From Paraurantiacibacter namhicola (GTDB lineage Bacteria; Pseudomonadota; Alphaproteobacteria; Sphingomonadales; Sphingomonadaceae), in assembly GCF_001687545.1 (NCBI RefSeq), contig NZ_CP016545.1:1101001-1165000 (forward strand): a stretch of DNA of 64,000 nt, read 5' to 3'. How positions within the stretch are numbered: position 1 is the stretch's first letter; each line of letters opens with the position of its first letter. The notes beneath the pieces are model-generated. The model was not told where the DNA came from and searched no databases. It saw only the letters and a list, made by a program, of their open reading frames with translations. Below are positions 7,881 to 16,548 of this stretch, piece after piece. A program made the position numbers and the translations under genes.

Positions 7881-8662
7881 CCAGCCTACCCCTGTTCCAC
7901 CGGATCGCCGGGCAGCCGGTCATCGTGCTGGGCGACGGGGCGGAAGCGGAGCCCAAGCGGCGCCTGGTGGAGCGGGCCGGCGGCGATGTCATCACCAATG
8001 CGCAGGACGGCATAGACCGGGGCGCAAGGCTGGCCTTCGTCGCGCTGGAGGATCCCGGCGATTGCGAGGCTGCGGCCATCCGCCTGCGCTGTGCCGGACT
8101 GCTGGTGAATGTCGTCGATCGGCCGGAGCTGTGCGACTTCACCACCCCTTCCATCCTGGACCGCGATCCCGTGCTGGTGGCGATCGGCACATCGGGCGCG
8201 TCGGCCGGTCTGGCGAAGCAGCTGCGCCTGCGGCTTGAAGCACTCCTGCCTTCCGGGCTGGGGCGGCTGGCGAATGCGCTGCATGCGTCACGCACGCGGC
8301 TGCGCGCACTGTTTCCCAATACGGGCGAGCGGCGGCAGGCGCTTGACCGCGCACTCGGCGTGGGCGGCGTGCTTGATCCACTGGACCCGGCAGCGCCAGA
8401 CCGTGTGGGTGACTGGCTGGATGGCACGCCCGATGCCGCCTCCGCCGGTGTGATCGAGTTCACGATTACCAGCGACGATCCGGAGGACCTGACTTTCCGG
8501 CAGGCGAGGTTGCTGGGGAGTGCGGACATGGTGCTGCACGATCCTGCCATCGCGCCAGCGGTGCTGGACCGGGCCCGGGCCGACGCGCGGCGCCGCGAAT
8601 TGCCGGCCGATCCGCCCGCCGATGCGGCGCTGGTGGTGGTGCTGAGAAAAGGTTCGGCTTGA
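7868..8662 (+). CDS. Precorrin-2 dehydrogenase / siroheme-synthase-like protein, short
   Basis: A 264-residue protein starting inside the end of lysA. Residues about 1-115 form a Rossmann domain (QPVIVLGDGAEAEPKRRLVE; the CysG phosphate loop is GGxxA-like) with the second strand NVVDRPELCDF. The loop SGASAGLAKQLR (about residues 110-121) corresponds to the catalytic Ser region of CysG. The last 65 residues (TSDDPEDLTFRQARLLGSAD and following) resemble only the first part of the uroporphyrinogen methyltransferase domain, which then stops. So the NAD-dependent dehydrogenase/ferrochelatase half looks whole, and the methyltransferase half is a remnant. The likely role is siroheme synthesis for sulfite reduction. 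Confidence 0.75.
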   Translation: MAGIASLPLFHRIAGQPVIVLGDGAEAEPKRRLVERAGGDVITNAQDGIDRGARLAFVALEDPGDCEAAAIRLRCAGLLVNVVDRPELCDFTTPSILDRDPVLVAIGTSGASAGLAKQLRLRLEALLPSGLGRLANALHASRTRLRALFPNTGERRQALDRALGVGGVLDPLDPAAPDRVGDWLDGTPDAASAGVIEFTITSDDPEDLTFRQARLLGSADMVLHDPAIAPAVLDRARADARRRELPADPPADAALVVVLRKGSA

Positions 8663-8775
8663 TTTTCAAGCTGTTCCATTTGCTAACAATCTTGTAATTT
8701 CAATGACTTGCGGGCGATCCGCATTCTCCTTGGCGTGCGTGGCAACGGGTCGCGCCGCAACCAAGGAGAAACGCC

Positions 8776-8925
8776 ATGAACCTTCCGAAGATCGATCTAT
8801 CCAGCCTGCCGGACCTGCCCGACATGCTGGGCATGTTCGGATCCATGATCGAAGCACCGGGCCATGACGACACCATCGTCGTGCTCGCCGCCTTCCTGTT
8901 CGAAATCATGCCGCCGAGCGGCTGA
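8776..8925 (+). CDS. Unknown 49-residue peptide, first gene of a three-gene cassette
   Basis: A small open frame with an excellent ribosome-binding site (AAGGAGA at 8763-8769, six bases before ATG). The peptide begins MNLPKIDLSSLPDLPDMLG, continues through GMFGSMIEAPGHDD, and has a hydrophobic patch IVVLAAFLFEIM before the end PPSG. There is no signal peptide and no Cys. It lies 18 bases before the 317-residue protein and 113 bases after the siroheme-like gene, so it heads its own transcript. Possible roles: a precursor peptide modified by the downstream proteins, or a small regulatory or antitoxin-like partner. No family was recognised. Confidence 0.7.
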   Translation: MNLPKIDLSSLPDLPDMLGMFGSMIEAPGHDDTIVVLAAFLFEIMPPSG

Positions 8926-8943
8926 GGCGAAGGAGGACCGGCC

Positions 8944-9897
8944 ATGCACATCGCTCCGCAGATTGCCGCCATGAAACGTGACCGCCAGGTCCAGCATCGG
9001 GCGCAGGCACGGATAATGGCCGCGCTGGACGAATGGCGGATGCGCGAAGCCGTGCGGCCGGTCCTCGCCGACCTGAAGGCGTATGGGGAGGGCCGCCCGC
9101 TTGCGGATGGCCCTGCCCTTGCGCGGGTGTTGACCGATCATGGCCACGCCGCCGCGCTGGCAGGCGGATTCACCACGCAATTGGTCCGCGCGCTTCGCGA
9201 CCAGCCGCTGGCACAGGTTCCGCTGCGCCACAGTTGCAGCGAAGGCAGCGCGGTCATCCAGCTCGCCGCATCGGGCCGTGCGCGGCTGTTCCTTGTCGCT
9301 CGGGAGGCTGGCGGAGAGGCCGCAGCGCACGCAAGTTTTCCAGACCGGGAGCGGCACGACCTGGTGCTGTCTGGCGAGGCCACGGCGCGCCTCGTATCGC
9401 GGCGCGGCGCCGAGCTTGCGACGCGGGAGGCATCTCTGTGTACCGGGACGTCGCTTGCACTGGATTGCCACGCGCAGGCGCTGGTCCTGCAGGACGTAAC
9501 GCGCCGCATGATCAGCTTGCGGCTGGAGCGCGATGCCGAGGCGCCGCGCCCGACCACGCTGGTCGATATTGCCAGCGGCGAGGTGCTCCACCGCGCGCAG
9601 GGCAGCAAGTTGGTCTCGCGCAAGGAAATGATGCTGGCGCTGCTGGGCCGGATGGAGCGCGCGGACGCCGCACCGGTCATGGCGCAGCAGGCGCTTGGGG
9701 ATGGCCCGGCAGAGCTTCGCTGGCAGGCGCTGCGCGAACTGCTGGCGTTGGATAGCGGTACCGGATTTGCCGCCCTGACTAGTCTCTCACGCCGGACCGG
9801 CGATTCACTAGCCAAGCATGCCGACAGCCTGCGCACGGCGCTGCTCGCCCGCCATCCGCTGATCGCCGCGAAGGAGGCGCAGGAATGCCCCGCGTAA
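8944..9897 (+). CDS. Hypothetical protein with C-terminal helical repeat domain
   Basis: A 317-residue cytoplasmic protein, not recognised. Residues 1-90 are helical and rich in Arg and Ala (start MHIAPQIAAMKRDRQVQHRA). Residues about 95-215 are strand-rich with small turn residues (LCTGTSLALDCHAQALVLQD), possibly a beta-sandwich or cupin-like barrel. The last 90 residues are helical pairs with the pattern ELRWQALRELLALDSGTGFA, reminiscent of HEAT-type repeats. The next protein has a matching C-terminal region ([18 protein letters not shown]), so the two are probably partly homologous. It overlaps that gene by 13 bases. No catalytic motif or export signal is visible. Confidence 0.75.
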   Translation: MHIAPQIAAMKRDRQVQHRAQARIMAALDEWRMREAVRPVLADLKAYGEGRPLADGPALARVLTDHGHAAALAGGFTTQLVRALRDQPLAQVPLRHSCSEGSAVIQLAASGRARLFLVAREAGGEAAAHASFPDRERHDLVLSGEATARLVSRRGAELATREASLCTGTSLALDCHAQALVLQDVTRRMISLRLERDAEAPRPTTLVDIASGEVLHRAQGSKLVSRKEMMLALLGRMERADAAPVMAQQALGDGPAELRWQALRELLALDSGTGFAALTSLSRRTGDSLAKHADSLRTALLARHPLIAAKEAQECPA

Positions 9898-10781
9898 TCG
9901 AACATCACGACACCGCCAGCTGCGAACTCGGCGATTGTATTGCGGCGCTGGCCGAACACGGCTTCGACCCGCGTGAAGAGGAAAGCCTGCAGCACGCCGC
10001 GCGCTGGCTGAAGCGCCTGGGCAACAATCGCGACTTCCTGGCCCAGCGGATGCTGGCCGAGCTGATGGGCGAAAGGAACGGCGACGAGGGCGGCAATTAC
10101 AGCCCGCAAGTGATCATGCTCTCACCGCCGGGCGGGGATTTCTTCCTGCGCGCCAATATCTGGCCGAGCGAAAACGAGGCGAGCTACCGCGCCAGCGGCG
10201 GCTCCAGCTTCGTCTACGGCCTGCCGCACGATCACGATTTCGATTTCCTGACCGTGGGCTATTTCGGCCCCGGCTATTGGTCCGATTACTATGAGTACGA
10301 TTACGGCGCGGTGGCGGGCGCCATAGGTGAGGCGGCAGGACTGCGTTTCGTGGAACGATCCCGCCTCGAAACCGGCAAGCTGATGCATTACCGCGCCCAC
10401 CGCGACGTCCACGCGCAGCTGCCGCCGGATAGCCTCTCGGTCAGCATCAACGTGATGCACTCGGGCGGCGCGCAGGGCTGGCTGGACCAATATGCCTTCG
10501 ACGTGGAGCAGGACCGGATCGCCAATGTTCTGGGCCGCAGCGCGTCGGAGGCCTTCATCCGCATCGCCGTGGGCCTGGGCGGGGACGACGCGCTGGAACT
10601 GGCGGAGAGTTTCGCGAAGGGCCATCCGTCCGACAGGATGCGCCTGACCGCGCTCGAGGCGCAGGAGGGTATGCTGGATGTAGAGGCGCGCGACGATTTG
10701 TGGCGCAGGGCCGAAGGCTCCGGCAGCCGGCTGATTGCTCTTGAGGCGACCCGGCGGCGGCGAGCCATGGCTGCCGCCTAG
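9885..10781 (+). CDS. Hypothetical cupin-like protein with C-terminal helical repeats
   Basis: A 298-residue protein, third gene of the cassette. Residues about 65-205 look like a cupin barrel. [20 protein letters not shown] (about residues 111-130) holds a His-x-His pair, and [20 protein letters not shown] (about 168-187) holds further His and Asp residues, a plausible metal site. The C-terminal 85 residues are helical repeats resembling the C-terminus of the preceding protein. A non-heme iron oxygenase or ligand-binding cupin is possible; neither is shown. Homologues are sometimes labelled transposase in databases as far as I recall, which nothing here supports. The end overlaps ruvX convergently by four bases. 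Confidence 0.75.
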   Translation: MPRVIEHHDTASCELGDCIAALAEHGFDPREEESLQHAARWLKRLGNNRDFLAQRMLAELMGERNGDEGGNYSPQVIMLSPPGGDFFLRANIWPSENEASYRASGGSSFVYGLPHDHDFDFLTVGYFGPGYWSDYYEYDYGAVAGAIGEAAGLRFVERSRLETGKLMHYRAHRDVHAQLPPDSLSVSINVMHSGGAQGWLDQYAFDVEQDRIANVLGRSASEAFIRIAVGLGGDDALELAESFAKGHPSDRMRLTALEAQEGMLDVEARDDLWRRAEGSGSRLIALEATRRRRAMAAA

Positions 10782-11245
10782 ATCACCCCGCCTGCCATCG
10801 CATCGATCGCGCCTTGCAGGATCACGGCGGCGGCATGGCTGTCGATGCGTTCGGCGCGTTTGGCGCGGCTGAAGTCCTGGGCGATCAGGTCGCGCTCTGC
10901 GCTGGCGGTGGAGAGGCGCTCGTCCCACAGCAGGATCGGCAGGCCCAGCGCATCGAGGTTGCGGGCATAGGCGCGGGCGCTCTGGGCGCGGGGGCCTTCG
11001 CTGCCATCCATGTTGCGGGGCAGGCCAATCACGATGCCCTTCACGCTGCGCGCCGCGCACAGGTCGCGCAGTTTCGCGCAGTCGCGGGTGAACTTGCCGC
11101 GTTCCAATGTCTTGTCAGCCGTGGCGAAGCGCCAGCCTGCATCGCACAGCGCCACGCCAATGGTCTTGGTGCCCAGGTCCAGGCCCAGCAGCACGCCGCC
11201 ATCGGGCAGCGCGCCGGAAAACTCATGCGCGATCTCTGCAATCAT
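10778..11245 (-). CDS. ruvX: Holliday junction resolvase-like RNase YqgF/RuvX
   Basis: A 155-residue RNase H-fold protein. The motif [13 protein letters not shown] (about residues 21-33) carries the first catalytic Asp, [11 protein letters not shown] (about 107-117) the Glu and [12 protein letters not shown] (about 132-143) the second Asp. The signature [13 protein letters not shown] sits between them. YqgF-family enzymes are linked to 16S rRNA 5' end processing as well as junction resolution. The start codon overlaps the stop of the DUF3089 gene by four bases (ATGA), so both are on one transcript. The 3' end meets the cupin-like gene. Confidence 0.94.
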   Translation of the reverse strand: MIAEIAHEFSGALPDGGVLLGLDLGTKTIGVALCDAGWRFATADKTLERGKFTRDCAKLRDLCAARSVKGIVIGLPRNMDGSEGPRAQSARAYARNLDALGLPILLWDERLSTASAERDLIAQDFSRAKRAERIDSHAAAVILQGAIDAMAGGVI

Positions 11246-12459
11246 GCGCCCGCCGCGGTGCCCGCACTGCCTTCACGCGCGCGCAGGCGGCGCTCCACAT
11301 CCACCTGCAGGTTCCGCCAGAACAGCATGATGTCATAGACGTGGTAATTGTTGCCCGGCAGCACGCCGGGGCCAAGGTCCGGCGGATCGCCGATCAGCAG
11401 GAGGCCGTCCTCATCGCAGCGGGCAGGCACGGCTGCGCGGACGAGGGCGCCATCGGTCAGGCTCTCGTTCGGGACCAGCGTGCCAAGGTTCTCTTCCGCG
11501 CTGGCTGCGCTGCCGCGAATGCCGGTTATCGGATTGACGCACAGGATCGGGCTGTCCCCGCGCGGCTCGCCGGTGAAGCCGGGCGTCGCGGAATAGCGTT
11601 TCATAATCATGCCGGCATCGGCCGGTTCGGCGAAGCTGGACCATGTCAAAATGCAGGCGGGCTGGTCGGGGCGGTCGCAGGCGGGCAGGGGCAGGGCCGG
11701 CAAGTCGTAAGTCACCGAAACCGGCCAGCCGATGGGATAGACCATGGCAATGCGGCTCTCGACCGGCGTGCCGGCCACTTTCTCTCGCAGCAGTTGCAGG
11801 ATGTGCCAGCCACCCTGGCTATGGCCTGCCAGCACGATCGGCAGCGAAGGGTCCGCTTGTTCCAGGAAGATATCGAAGGCCTGCTCCACGTCGCGATAAG
11901 CGGAGTCCAGTGCCATCTGCGCTTCCGGCTCGTCCGTCAGGAAGGCGCCGGCCGTGGCCTGCCGATATTTCGGGGCCCAGATTTCCGCCGCCCGGTTGAA
12001 CGGGCTGGCCATGGCCTTGATGATCAGGCGCGAGCGGCTTTCCGTCGCCTCGTCGCCGAGCGGGGCGTTCCATTTGTCCCGGTCGATGAAGCTGGTGGGG
12101 TGAACGAAGAACACGGCGAAGCGCGGTGCGGCCAGTTCGTCCGAGGCTGGGCCTGCATCAGGTTCCTCGCCCATTGCAGCGCGGCCCTGTGCAGATGAGG
12201 CGGGGTCGCCCTCGCCCTCGCCGGTCTCCTCGAATTGCGGCTGGTAACGCGTGATATCGTCGCCCGCCTTGCCGGGGCGAGCATACCACAGGTCGAAGCC
12301 CTCATAAGCATTCGGCTCCAGCGCGGCCTGCTCCACGAATTCCTCGTCCGGCACAAAGGCCATGCGCGTCAGGTCATCCTGGAACAGGTTCAGCGCAAAC
12401 AGGCCGGCTATCGCGGCGATGATGCAGAATGCGACGAAATAAAGGAACTTACGTGCCAA
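11242..12459 (-). CDS. DUF3089-family alpha/beta-hydrolase, membrane anchored
   Basis: A 405-residue protein. An N-terminal hydrophobic segment ([19 protein letters not shown], residues 5-23) looks like an uncleaved anchor, leaving the body in the periplasm. Residues about 110-390 fit the DUF3089 alpha/beta-hydrolase pattern: [18 protein letters not shown] near the start, the nucleophile elbow GHSQGG (about residues 215-220) and a C-terminal [12 protein letters not shown] carrying the probable catalytic His. The acidic linker at 70-105 is low complexity. Natural substrate unknown; an esterase or lipase-like role is likely. It overlaps the permease gene by 11 bases and ruvX by 4. Confidence 0.85.
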   Translation of the reverse strand: MARKFLYFVAFCIIAAIAGLFALNLFQDDLTRMAFVPDEEFVEQAALEPNAYEGFDLWYARPGKAGDDITRYQPQFEETGEGEGDPASSAQGRAAMGEEPDAGPASDELAAPRFAVFFVHPTSFIDRDKWNAPLGDEATESRSRLIIKAMASPFNRAAEIWAPKYRQATAGAFLTDEPEAQMALDSAYRDVEQAFDIFLEQADPSLPIVLAGHSQGGWHILQLLREKVAGTPVESRIAMVYPIGWPVSVTYDLPALPLPACDRPDQPACILTWSSFAEPADAGMIMKRYSATPGFTGEPRGDSPILCVNPITGIRGSAASAEENLGTLVPNESLTDGALVRAAVPARCDEDGLLLIGDPPDLGPGVLPGNNYHVYDIMLFWRNLQVDVERRLRAREGSAGTAAGA

Positions 12460-13564
12460 CTAGCTGACCTTCTGTTTTGCTTTTCGCGTCTTCCTCGGCC
12501 GTCTCGCTGCGGCGCTCCAGCGCAACTTTCAGCATGGCCATCAGCGGATCGGCCAGGAACAGGCCGAGGATGCCGAACAGGATGCCGAAGATCAGCTGCG
12601 CGCCCAGCACCAGTGCGGGGGCGAGGTCAACCGTCTTCTTGGCGATGAGCGGGATAACGACGTACCCGTCGAACACCTGCACCAGGAAATAGACGAAGAT
12701 GGTGTAGAGCCCCATGTCCGTGCCGCCGGAGAAGCCGACCAACACCATCAGCACGCCCGATATTACCGCGCCGATATTGGGGATGAAGGCCAGCAGGCCG
12801 GTCAGGATTCCCAGCAAGGCCGCCATCGGCACGCCGTACCAGGCCAGCATGGCCCAGGTGAAAATCCCCTCGAACAGCATGCCGACCAGTCGCCCTGCCA
12901 TCAGGCGGCGCATGGTGAAGGCCATCTCGTCCAGCGTGACCAGCAGGTCGCTGCGGTGCTTCTTGGGGACCATCCATTCGACGCCGCGTTCGTACAGGCG
13001 CGGCTCCACGGCGATGTAGATGCCGATGATCATGATCAGGAACAGCGTGGCAAGCCCGCCAAAGATGCCGCCAATCGCCTTGGTCACCGTGCCCACACCG
13101 CTGACCAGCTGGCCGGCGATGGATTCGATATTGTCGGTGCTGATGGCAAAGCCGCGTGCCTGCAGCCACTCGACGGTCGCCCCCAGCTGCTTGTTGACGA
13201 TACTGGGAAATTCGGCCGCCTGCTGCGATATTTGCGAGCCTGCAAACAGGCTGAGCCAGATGAAGAAGGCAGTCGTCAGCGCAAGGACGATGATGATGCG
13301 GATCATGCGCCCCACGGGCAGGACGCGCTCCAGCAGCCGCGCGCCGCCATCGATCATGGCCGCGAAGACCAGCGCACCAAAGATCACCAGCAGCGATTGC
13401 GAGATGTATACCGCCAGCATGGCGATCCCCACCACAGCCACCCAGATCAGCGCCCTTTGCGCCTCGAAGCGCAGTTTCGGGCTTTCGATGTAAGTGGGGG
13501 AGGCGCCCAGCGGCTCTTCGCCGTCGTGGTCATGGTTTTCCTGCGCTTCAGGCTTGTCGGTCAT
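12449..13564 (-). CDS. AI-2E family permease (TqsA/YdiK-like)
   Basis: A 371-residue integral membrane protein with about eight transmembrane helices. The hydrophobic clusters are at residues about 40-85, 95-120, 175-200 and 245-340. The family hallmark near the C-terminus is present: NIGAVISGVLMVLVGFSGG, then VFDGYVVIPLIAKKTVDLAP. The N-terminus is a short acidic, His-rich cytoplasmic tail. Members export autoinducer-2 in E. coli or act as Na+/H+ antiporters in others, so the substrate here is open. The start at 13564 is fixed by the ATGA overlap with the lepB stop. It is co-transcribed with lepB and the DUF3089 gene. Confidence 0.88.
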   Translation of the reverse strand: MTDKPEAQENHDHDGEEPLGASPTYIESPKLRFEAQRALIWVAVVGIAMLAVYISQSLLVIFGALVFAAMIDGGARLLERVLPVGRMIRIIIVLALTTAFFIWLSLFAGSQISQQAAEFPSIVNKQLGATVEWLQARGFAISTDNIESIAGQLVSGVGTVTKAIGGIFGGLATLFLIMIIGIYIAVEPRLYERGVEWMVPKKHRSDLLVTLDEMAFTMRRLMAGRLVGMLFEGIFTWAMLAWYGVPMAALLGILTGLLAFIPNIGAVISGVLMVLVGFSGGTDMGLYTIFVYFLVQVFDGYVVIPLIAKKTVDLAPALVLGAQLIFGILFGILGLFLADPLMAMLKVALERRSETAEEDAKSKTEGQLVGT

Positions 13565-14508
13565 TGCGGTGTTTCCCCCTGCCGCTGCGGATTCAGGATC
13601 GGCGGGCGCAGGCTGCTCCAAGCGCGGCCCGTGCGCAAGCTTGGCCACCATGTCGCCGGGTTCCAGCCAGTGCTGCCGTCGAGCGAAAAGGTGATGATTT
13701 CCGCGCGTCCACCCACATCGGCCAGGTCCACCGGACCGCCAAGGCCGCCGGAAAACTCGCCTGCGGGCACGCGGCTGTCAGCGGAATGGTCGCGGTTGTC
13801 GCCCAGCATGAAGACATGGCCCTCGGGCACGGTCCGCTCCGCGAAATTGTCCGGCGCAATGTCGCGGTGGTCGATGATCCGGTAGCTAGCGCCATTGGGC
13901 AGCGTCTCGCGGTAGGTTGGCGGTTCATATACCTCGGTGCCGTCTTCCAGCGTGACGCGGTAATCGTCGAACATCTCGAGGCAGGGAGAGCCATCGCACA
14001 GATGGTGGTCCACGGGGATGCGGGCCGGTGCTTCCAGCTCGCGCTTCACGGCCTTGCCGTTCAGGATCAGCCGCCCGTCGATCATCGCCACACGGTCACC
14101 CGGCAGGGCGACCACGCGCTTGATGTAATCTTCCTTCCGGTCCGGCGGAACGGCGATCACGATGTCGCCATATTCGGGCGTCGCCGCGCTCAGCCGCCAG
14201 TCCGCGCGCGGCAGCACGTGGAAGCTGGCCGAGACCCAGCTCCAGCCATAGGGATATTTGCTCACCACCAGCCGGTCGCCCACCAGCAGGGTCGGCGTCA
14301 TGCTGGCGCTGGGGATATAGAAGGGCTTGGCCACGAAGGTGTGGAAGGCCAATACGCAGAGCAGCATCAGCGCCAGGCCGCGCAGCTCCACCCACCAGTT
14401 GATCTGCTGCGTCTCGTCCTCCGGCGCAGGCGTGCCATTGCCGTGGGCGCCATCAAGCGATCCGGGCGGTGCGGGTTGCGGCGATTCTGGCTGGCTCTGG
14501 TCGGCCAT
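13561..14508 (-). CDS. lepB: Signal peptidase I
   Basis: A 315-residue type I leader peptidase. A Pro-rich cytoplasmic N-terminus (about 35 residues) precedes one transmembrane helix (residues about 40-60). The box B motif PSASMTPTL carries the nucleophile Ser, and YIKRVVALPGD carries the general-base Lys. The C-terminal box is MLGDNRDHSADSR. The enzyme cleaves Sec and Tat signal peptides on the periplasmic face. The start at 14508 gives MADQSQPESPQ; longer in-frame starts would overlap acpS. It lies between acpS and the permease gene on one minus-strand transcript. Confidence 0.95.
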   Translation of the reverse strand: MADQSQPESPQPAPPGSLDGAHGNGTPAPEDETQQINWWVELRGLALMLLCVLAFHTFVAKPFYIPSASMTPTLLVGDRLVVSKYPYGWSWVSASFHVLPRADWRLSAATPEYGDIVIAVPPDRKEDYIKRVVALPGDRVAMIDGRLILNGKAVKRELEAPARIPVDHHLCDGSPCLEMFDDYRVTLEDGTEVYEPPTYRETLPNGASYRIIDHRDIAPDNFAERTVPEGHVFMLGDNRDHSADSRVPAGEFSGGLGGPVDLADVGGRAEIITFSLDGSTGWNPATWWPSLRTGRAWSSLRPPILNPQRQGETPQ

Positions 14509-14519
14509 GGCGGGCGAAT

Positions 14520-14924
14520 TCACTTTAGGGGATGGGCCTCGATAATCACGAAGGCCTGGGCCCATGGATGATCGTCGGTGAGGGTGAGATGAATGCGCGC
14601 CTCATGCCCATCCGGCACCATTTGCGCAAGCCGCTCTGCCGCCCCTCCGGCAAGGGCGAGGGTGGGCGCGCCGCTGGGGGCGTTGACCACGCCGATATCG
14701 GACATGAAGACGCCGCGCTTGAAACCCGTGCCCACGGCCTTGGAGAAAGCCTCCTTGGCGGCGAAGCGCTTGGCGTAAGTCCCGGCTTTGGTGAACGGGC
14801 GCTTGGCCGCCTTGGCGCGTTCGGTCTCGGTAAAGACGCGCTGCTCGAACCGCTCGCCGAAGCGGTCGAGAGAATTCTGGATTCGCTCGATATTGCACAG
14901 GTCAGAGCCGAGGCCGATGATCAT
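14520..14924 (-). CDS. acpS: Holo-[acyl-carrier-protein] synthase
   Basis: A 134-residue 4'-phosphopantetheinyl transferase that activates acyl carrier protein for fatty-acid synthesis. The metal-binding Asp lies in [13 protein letters not shown] (residues 3-15) and the Glu/Lys pair in [15 protein letters not shown] (about 53-67). The C-terminal strand [18 protein letters not shown] is standard. Length is typical. It precedes lepB by 11 bases. The gap of about 120 bases upstream to pdxJ is filled by a palindromic repeat. The pdxJ-acpS-lepB order is common in alphaproteobacteria. Confidence 0.96.
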   Translation of the reverse strand: MIIGLGSDLCNIERIQNSLDRFGERFEQRVFTETERAKAAKRPFTKAGTYAKRFAAKEAFSKAVGTGFKRGVFMSDIGVVNAPSGAPTLALAGGAAERLAQMVPDGHEARIHLTLTDDHPWAQAFVIIEAHPLK

Positions 14925-14940
14925 GGCTGCCCCTCCGGGC

Positions 14941-15027
14941 CGTCACCCCGGACTTGATCCGGGGTCCCGCTTTTTGATCGATCCGCCGCAGAGAAAGCGG
15001 GACCCCGGCTCGGGGGCCGGGGTGACG
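14941..15027. repeat. Interspersed palindromic repeat (long inverted repeat)
   Basis: Two arms face each other: CGTCACCCCGGACTTGATCC continuing with GGGGTCCCGCTTT, and AAAGCGGGACCCCGG continuing to GGGGTGACG. They surround a central spacer of about 20 bases. Elements starting with CACCCCGGACTTGATCCGGGG are widespread in sphingomonad genomes. It lies between acpS and pdxJ and would form a strong RNA hairpin on either strand. No coding potential. Confidence 0.85.
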
Positions 15028-15042
15028 TGAAAGTGGGCGTGT

Positions 15043-15798
15043 TCAACCTCTCGCCTCGTCCATCAGTTCGCGCATCTTCAGCACGGCCGGCTCCAACCCA
15101 TGGAACACCGCCTCGCCGATCAGGTAATGGCCGATATTGAGCTCCGCGAGCTGCGGGATGGCGGCGATGGGCTGGACGTTCTCGTAGGTGAGACCGTGGC
15201 CGGCATGCGGCTCGATGCCATTCTTGGTGGCAAGCGCAGACATGTCCGCGATGCGCTTCAGTTCGGCCGAGATCCGTGTCCTATCGCCGTCGAGATGCGC
15301 GTGGGCATATTCGCCGGTGTGGAATTCCACCACCGGCGCGCCGAGGCGGATCGCGGCGTCCAGCTGGCGCTCGCTCGCCTCGATGAACAGGCTGACGCGG
15401 ATGCCCGCCTCCTTCAGCCGCTCCACGATGGGGACGAGCGTATTGTGCTGCCCCGCCGCGTCCAGCCCGCCCTCGGTCGTGCGCTCCTCGCGCTTTTCCG
15501 GCACGATGCAGGCGGCATGCGGCGCATGGCGCAGCGCGATGCCCAGCATCTCCTCCGTCGCCGCCATTTCCAGGTTGAGCGGCAGGTCCGTCGCATCCTG
15601 GATGCGCTTGAGGTCATCGTCGCGGATATGCCTGCGGTCCTCGCGCAAGTGAGCGGTAATCCCGTCCCCCCCGCACCGCGCCACGATCTGCGCCGCGCGC
15701 ACCGGATCCGGATGATCGCCGCCCCGCGCATTGCGGATGGTCGCGACGTGGTCGATGTTCACGCCGAGGCGCAACGTGCCCTCCCGAGCCTCTCTCAC
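15043..15798 (-). CDS. pdxJ: Pyridoxine 5'-phosphate synthase
   Basis: A 251-residue TIM-barrel enzyme that joins 3-amino-2-oxopropyl phosphate with deoxyxylulose phosphate to make pyridoxine phosphate (vitamin B6). Typical blocks are RLGVNIDHVATIRNARGG (residues about 10-27), GGDGITAHLREDRRHI with the conserved His-Arg pair (about 43-58), LNLEMAAT and the C-terminal ELNIGHYLIGEAVFHGL phosphate-binding segment. Length is normal. The start overlaps the pyrE stop by four bases (ATGA). It is separated from acpS by a palindromic repeat. Confidence 0.97.
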   Translation of the reverse strand: MREAREGTLRLGVNIDHVATIRNARGGDHPDPVRAAQIVARCGGDGITAHLREDRRHIRDDDLKRIQDATDLPLNLEMAATEEMLGIALRHAPHAACIVPEKREERTTEGGLDAAGQHNTLVPIVERLKEAGIRVSLFIEASERQLDAAIRLGAPVVEFHTGEYAHAHLDGDRTRISAELKRIADMSALATKNGIEPHAGHGLTYENVQPIAAIPQLAELNIGHYLIGEAVFHGLEPAVLKMRELMDEARG

Positions 15799-16373
15799 TT
15801 CCGGCTGCCGGGCTTTGTCACAGGGATGGCGGCCAGATCTTCCGGAACCTCGTCATCGGCATAGGTCGGGATGTGCAGCTCGATCAGCGGGTAGAAGGGC
15901 ACGCCGAGGTCCGCCTCGCCGCCGCTGCGGTCCACCAGGGCGACTTCGGCCAGCACTTCGCCGCCTTCGCGCGCCACGGCCTCGATCGCCTCGCGGCTGG
16001 ACAGGCCGGTGGTGACCACGTCTTCCACCATCAGCACCTTGGCGCCTTCTTCCAGACGGAAGCCTCGGCGCAGCTCGAACGTGCCCGTGGGGCGTTCCAG
16101 GAAGATGGCGTCCTTTTCCAGCGTGCGGCCCATTTCATGGCCGATGATAAGGCCGCCCATGGCGGGCGAGACCACGACGTCCACCTGGCTGCGCACCTCG
16201 CGCGGGATTTTCTGGCACAGCGCCCGGGCCAGCAGGCCGGCCCGTTCCGCATTCATCAGCACGCGCGCGCACTGCAGGTAGTGGCTGGAATGGAGTCCGG
16301 AGGAGAGCACGAAATGGCCTTCCAGCAATGCGCCGGCGGTGCGAAACTCCGCCAGAACCTCTTCATCCGTCAC
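15795..16373 (-). CDS. pyrE: Orotate phosphoribosyltransferase
   Basis: A 192-residue type I phosphoribosyltransferase that makes orotidine monophosphate in pyrimidine synthesis. The PRPP-binding signature VLMVEDVVTTGLSSREAI (about residues 111-128) is intact. HFVLSSGLHSSHYLQCARV near the N-terminus and the mobile-loop region around FELRRGFRLEEG are typical. The start is GTG at 16373, preceded by AAGGAA; there is no ATG that keeps the family N-terminus, and longer frames lack homology. It overlaps pdxJ by four bases and is first in the pyrE-pdxJ transcript. Confidence 0.94.
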   Translation of the reverse strand: MTDEEVLAEFRTAGALLEGHFVLSSGLHSSHYLQCARVLMNAERAGLLARALCQKIPREVRSQVDVVVSPAMGGLIIGHEMGRTLEKDAIFLERPTGTFELRRGFRLEEGAKVLMVEDVVTTGLSSREAIEAVAREGGEVLAEVALVDRSGGEADLGVPFYPLIELHIPTYADDEVPEDLAAIPVTKPGSRK

Positions 16374-16548
16374 GCCTGTTCCTTTGTCTTGCCGTGCCCG
16401 CGGCGCAGGGTGCGGCGGGGCGAGGAAAAATCCTCCTAGAACCGCTTGAGACACACGGCAAGCGCGCGTATAGGCCGCAGCCAAGCGCCCTCCCGAGTGG
16501 GATGGCATCACCCGTGTGCGCACTTGCTAGACGGAAAGCGTAAGATCC

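Noticed and set aside
8657-8671. Terminator after the siroheme-like gene (GCTTGATTTTCAAGC)
   Set aside because: A 6-bp stem with a three-base loop and no T run is too weak to claim.
9885-10781. Transposase
   Set aside because: Proteins like this are sometimes given that label, but there is no DDE catalytic set, no inverted ends and no target duplication.
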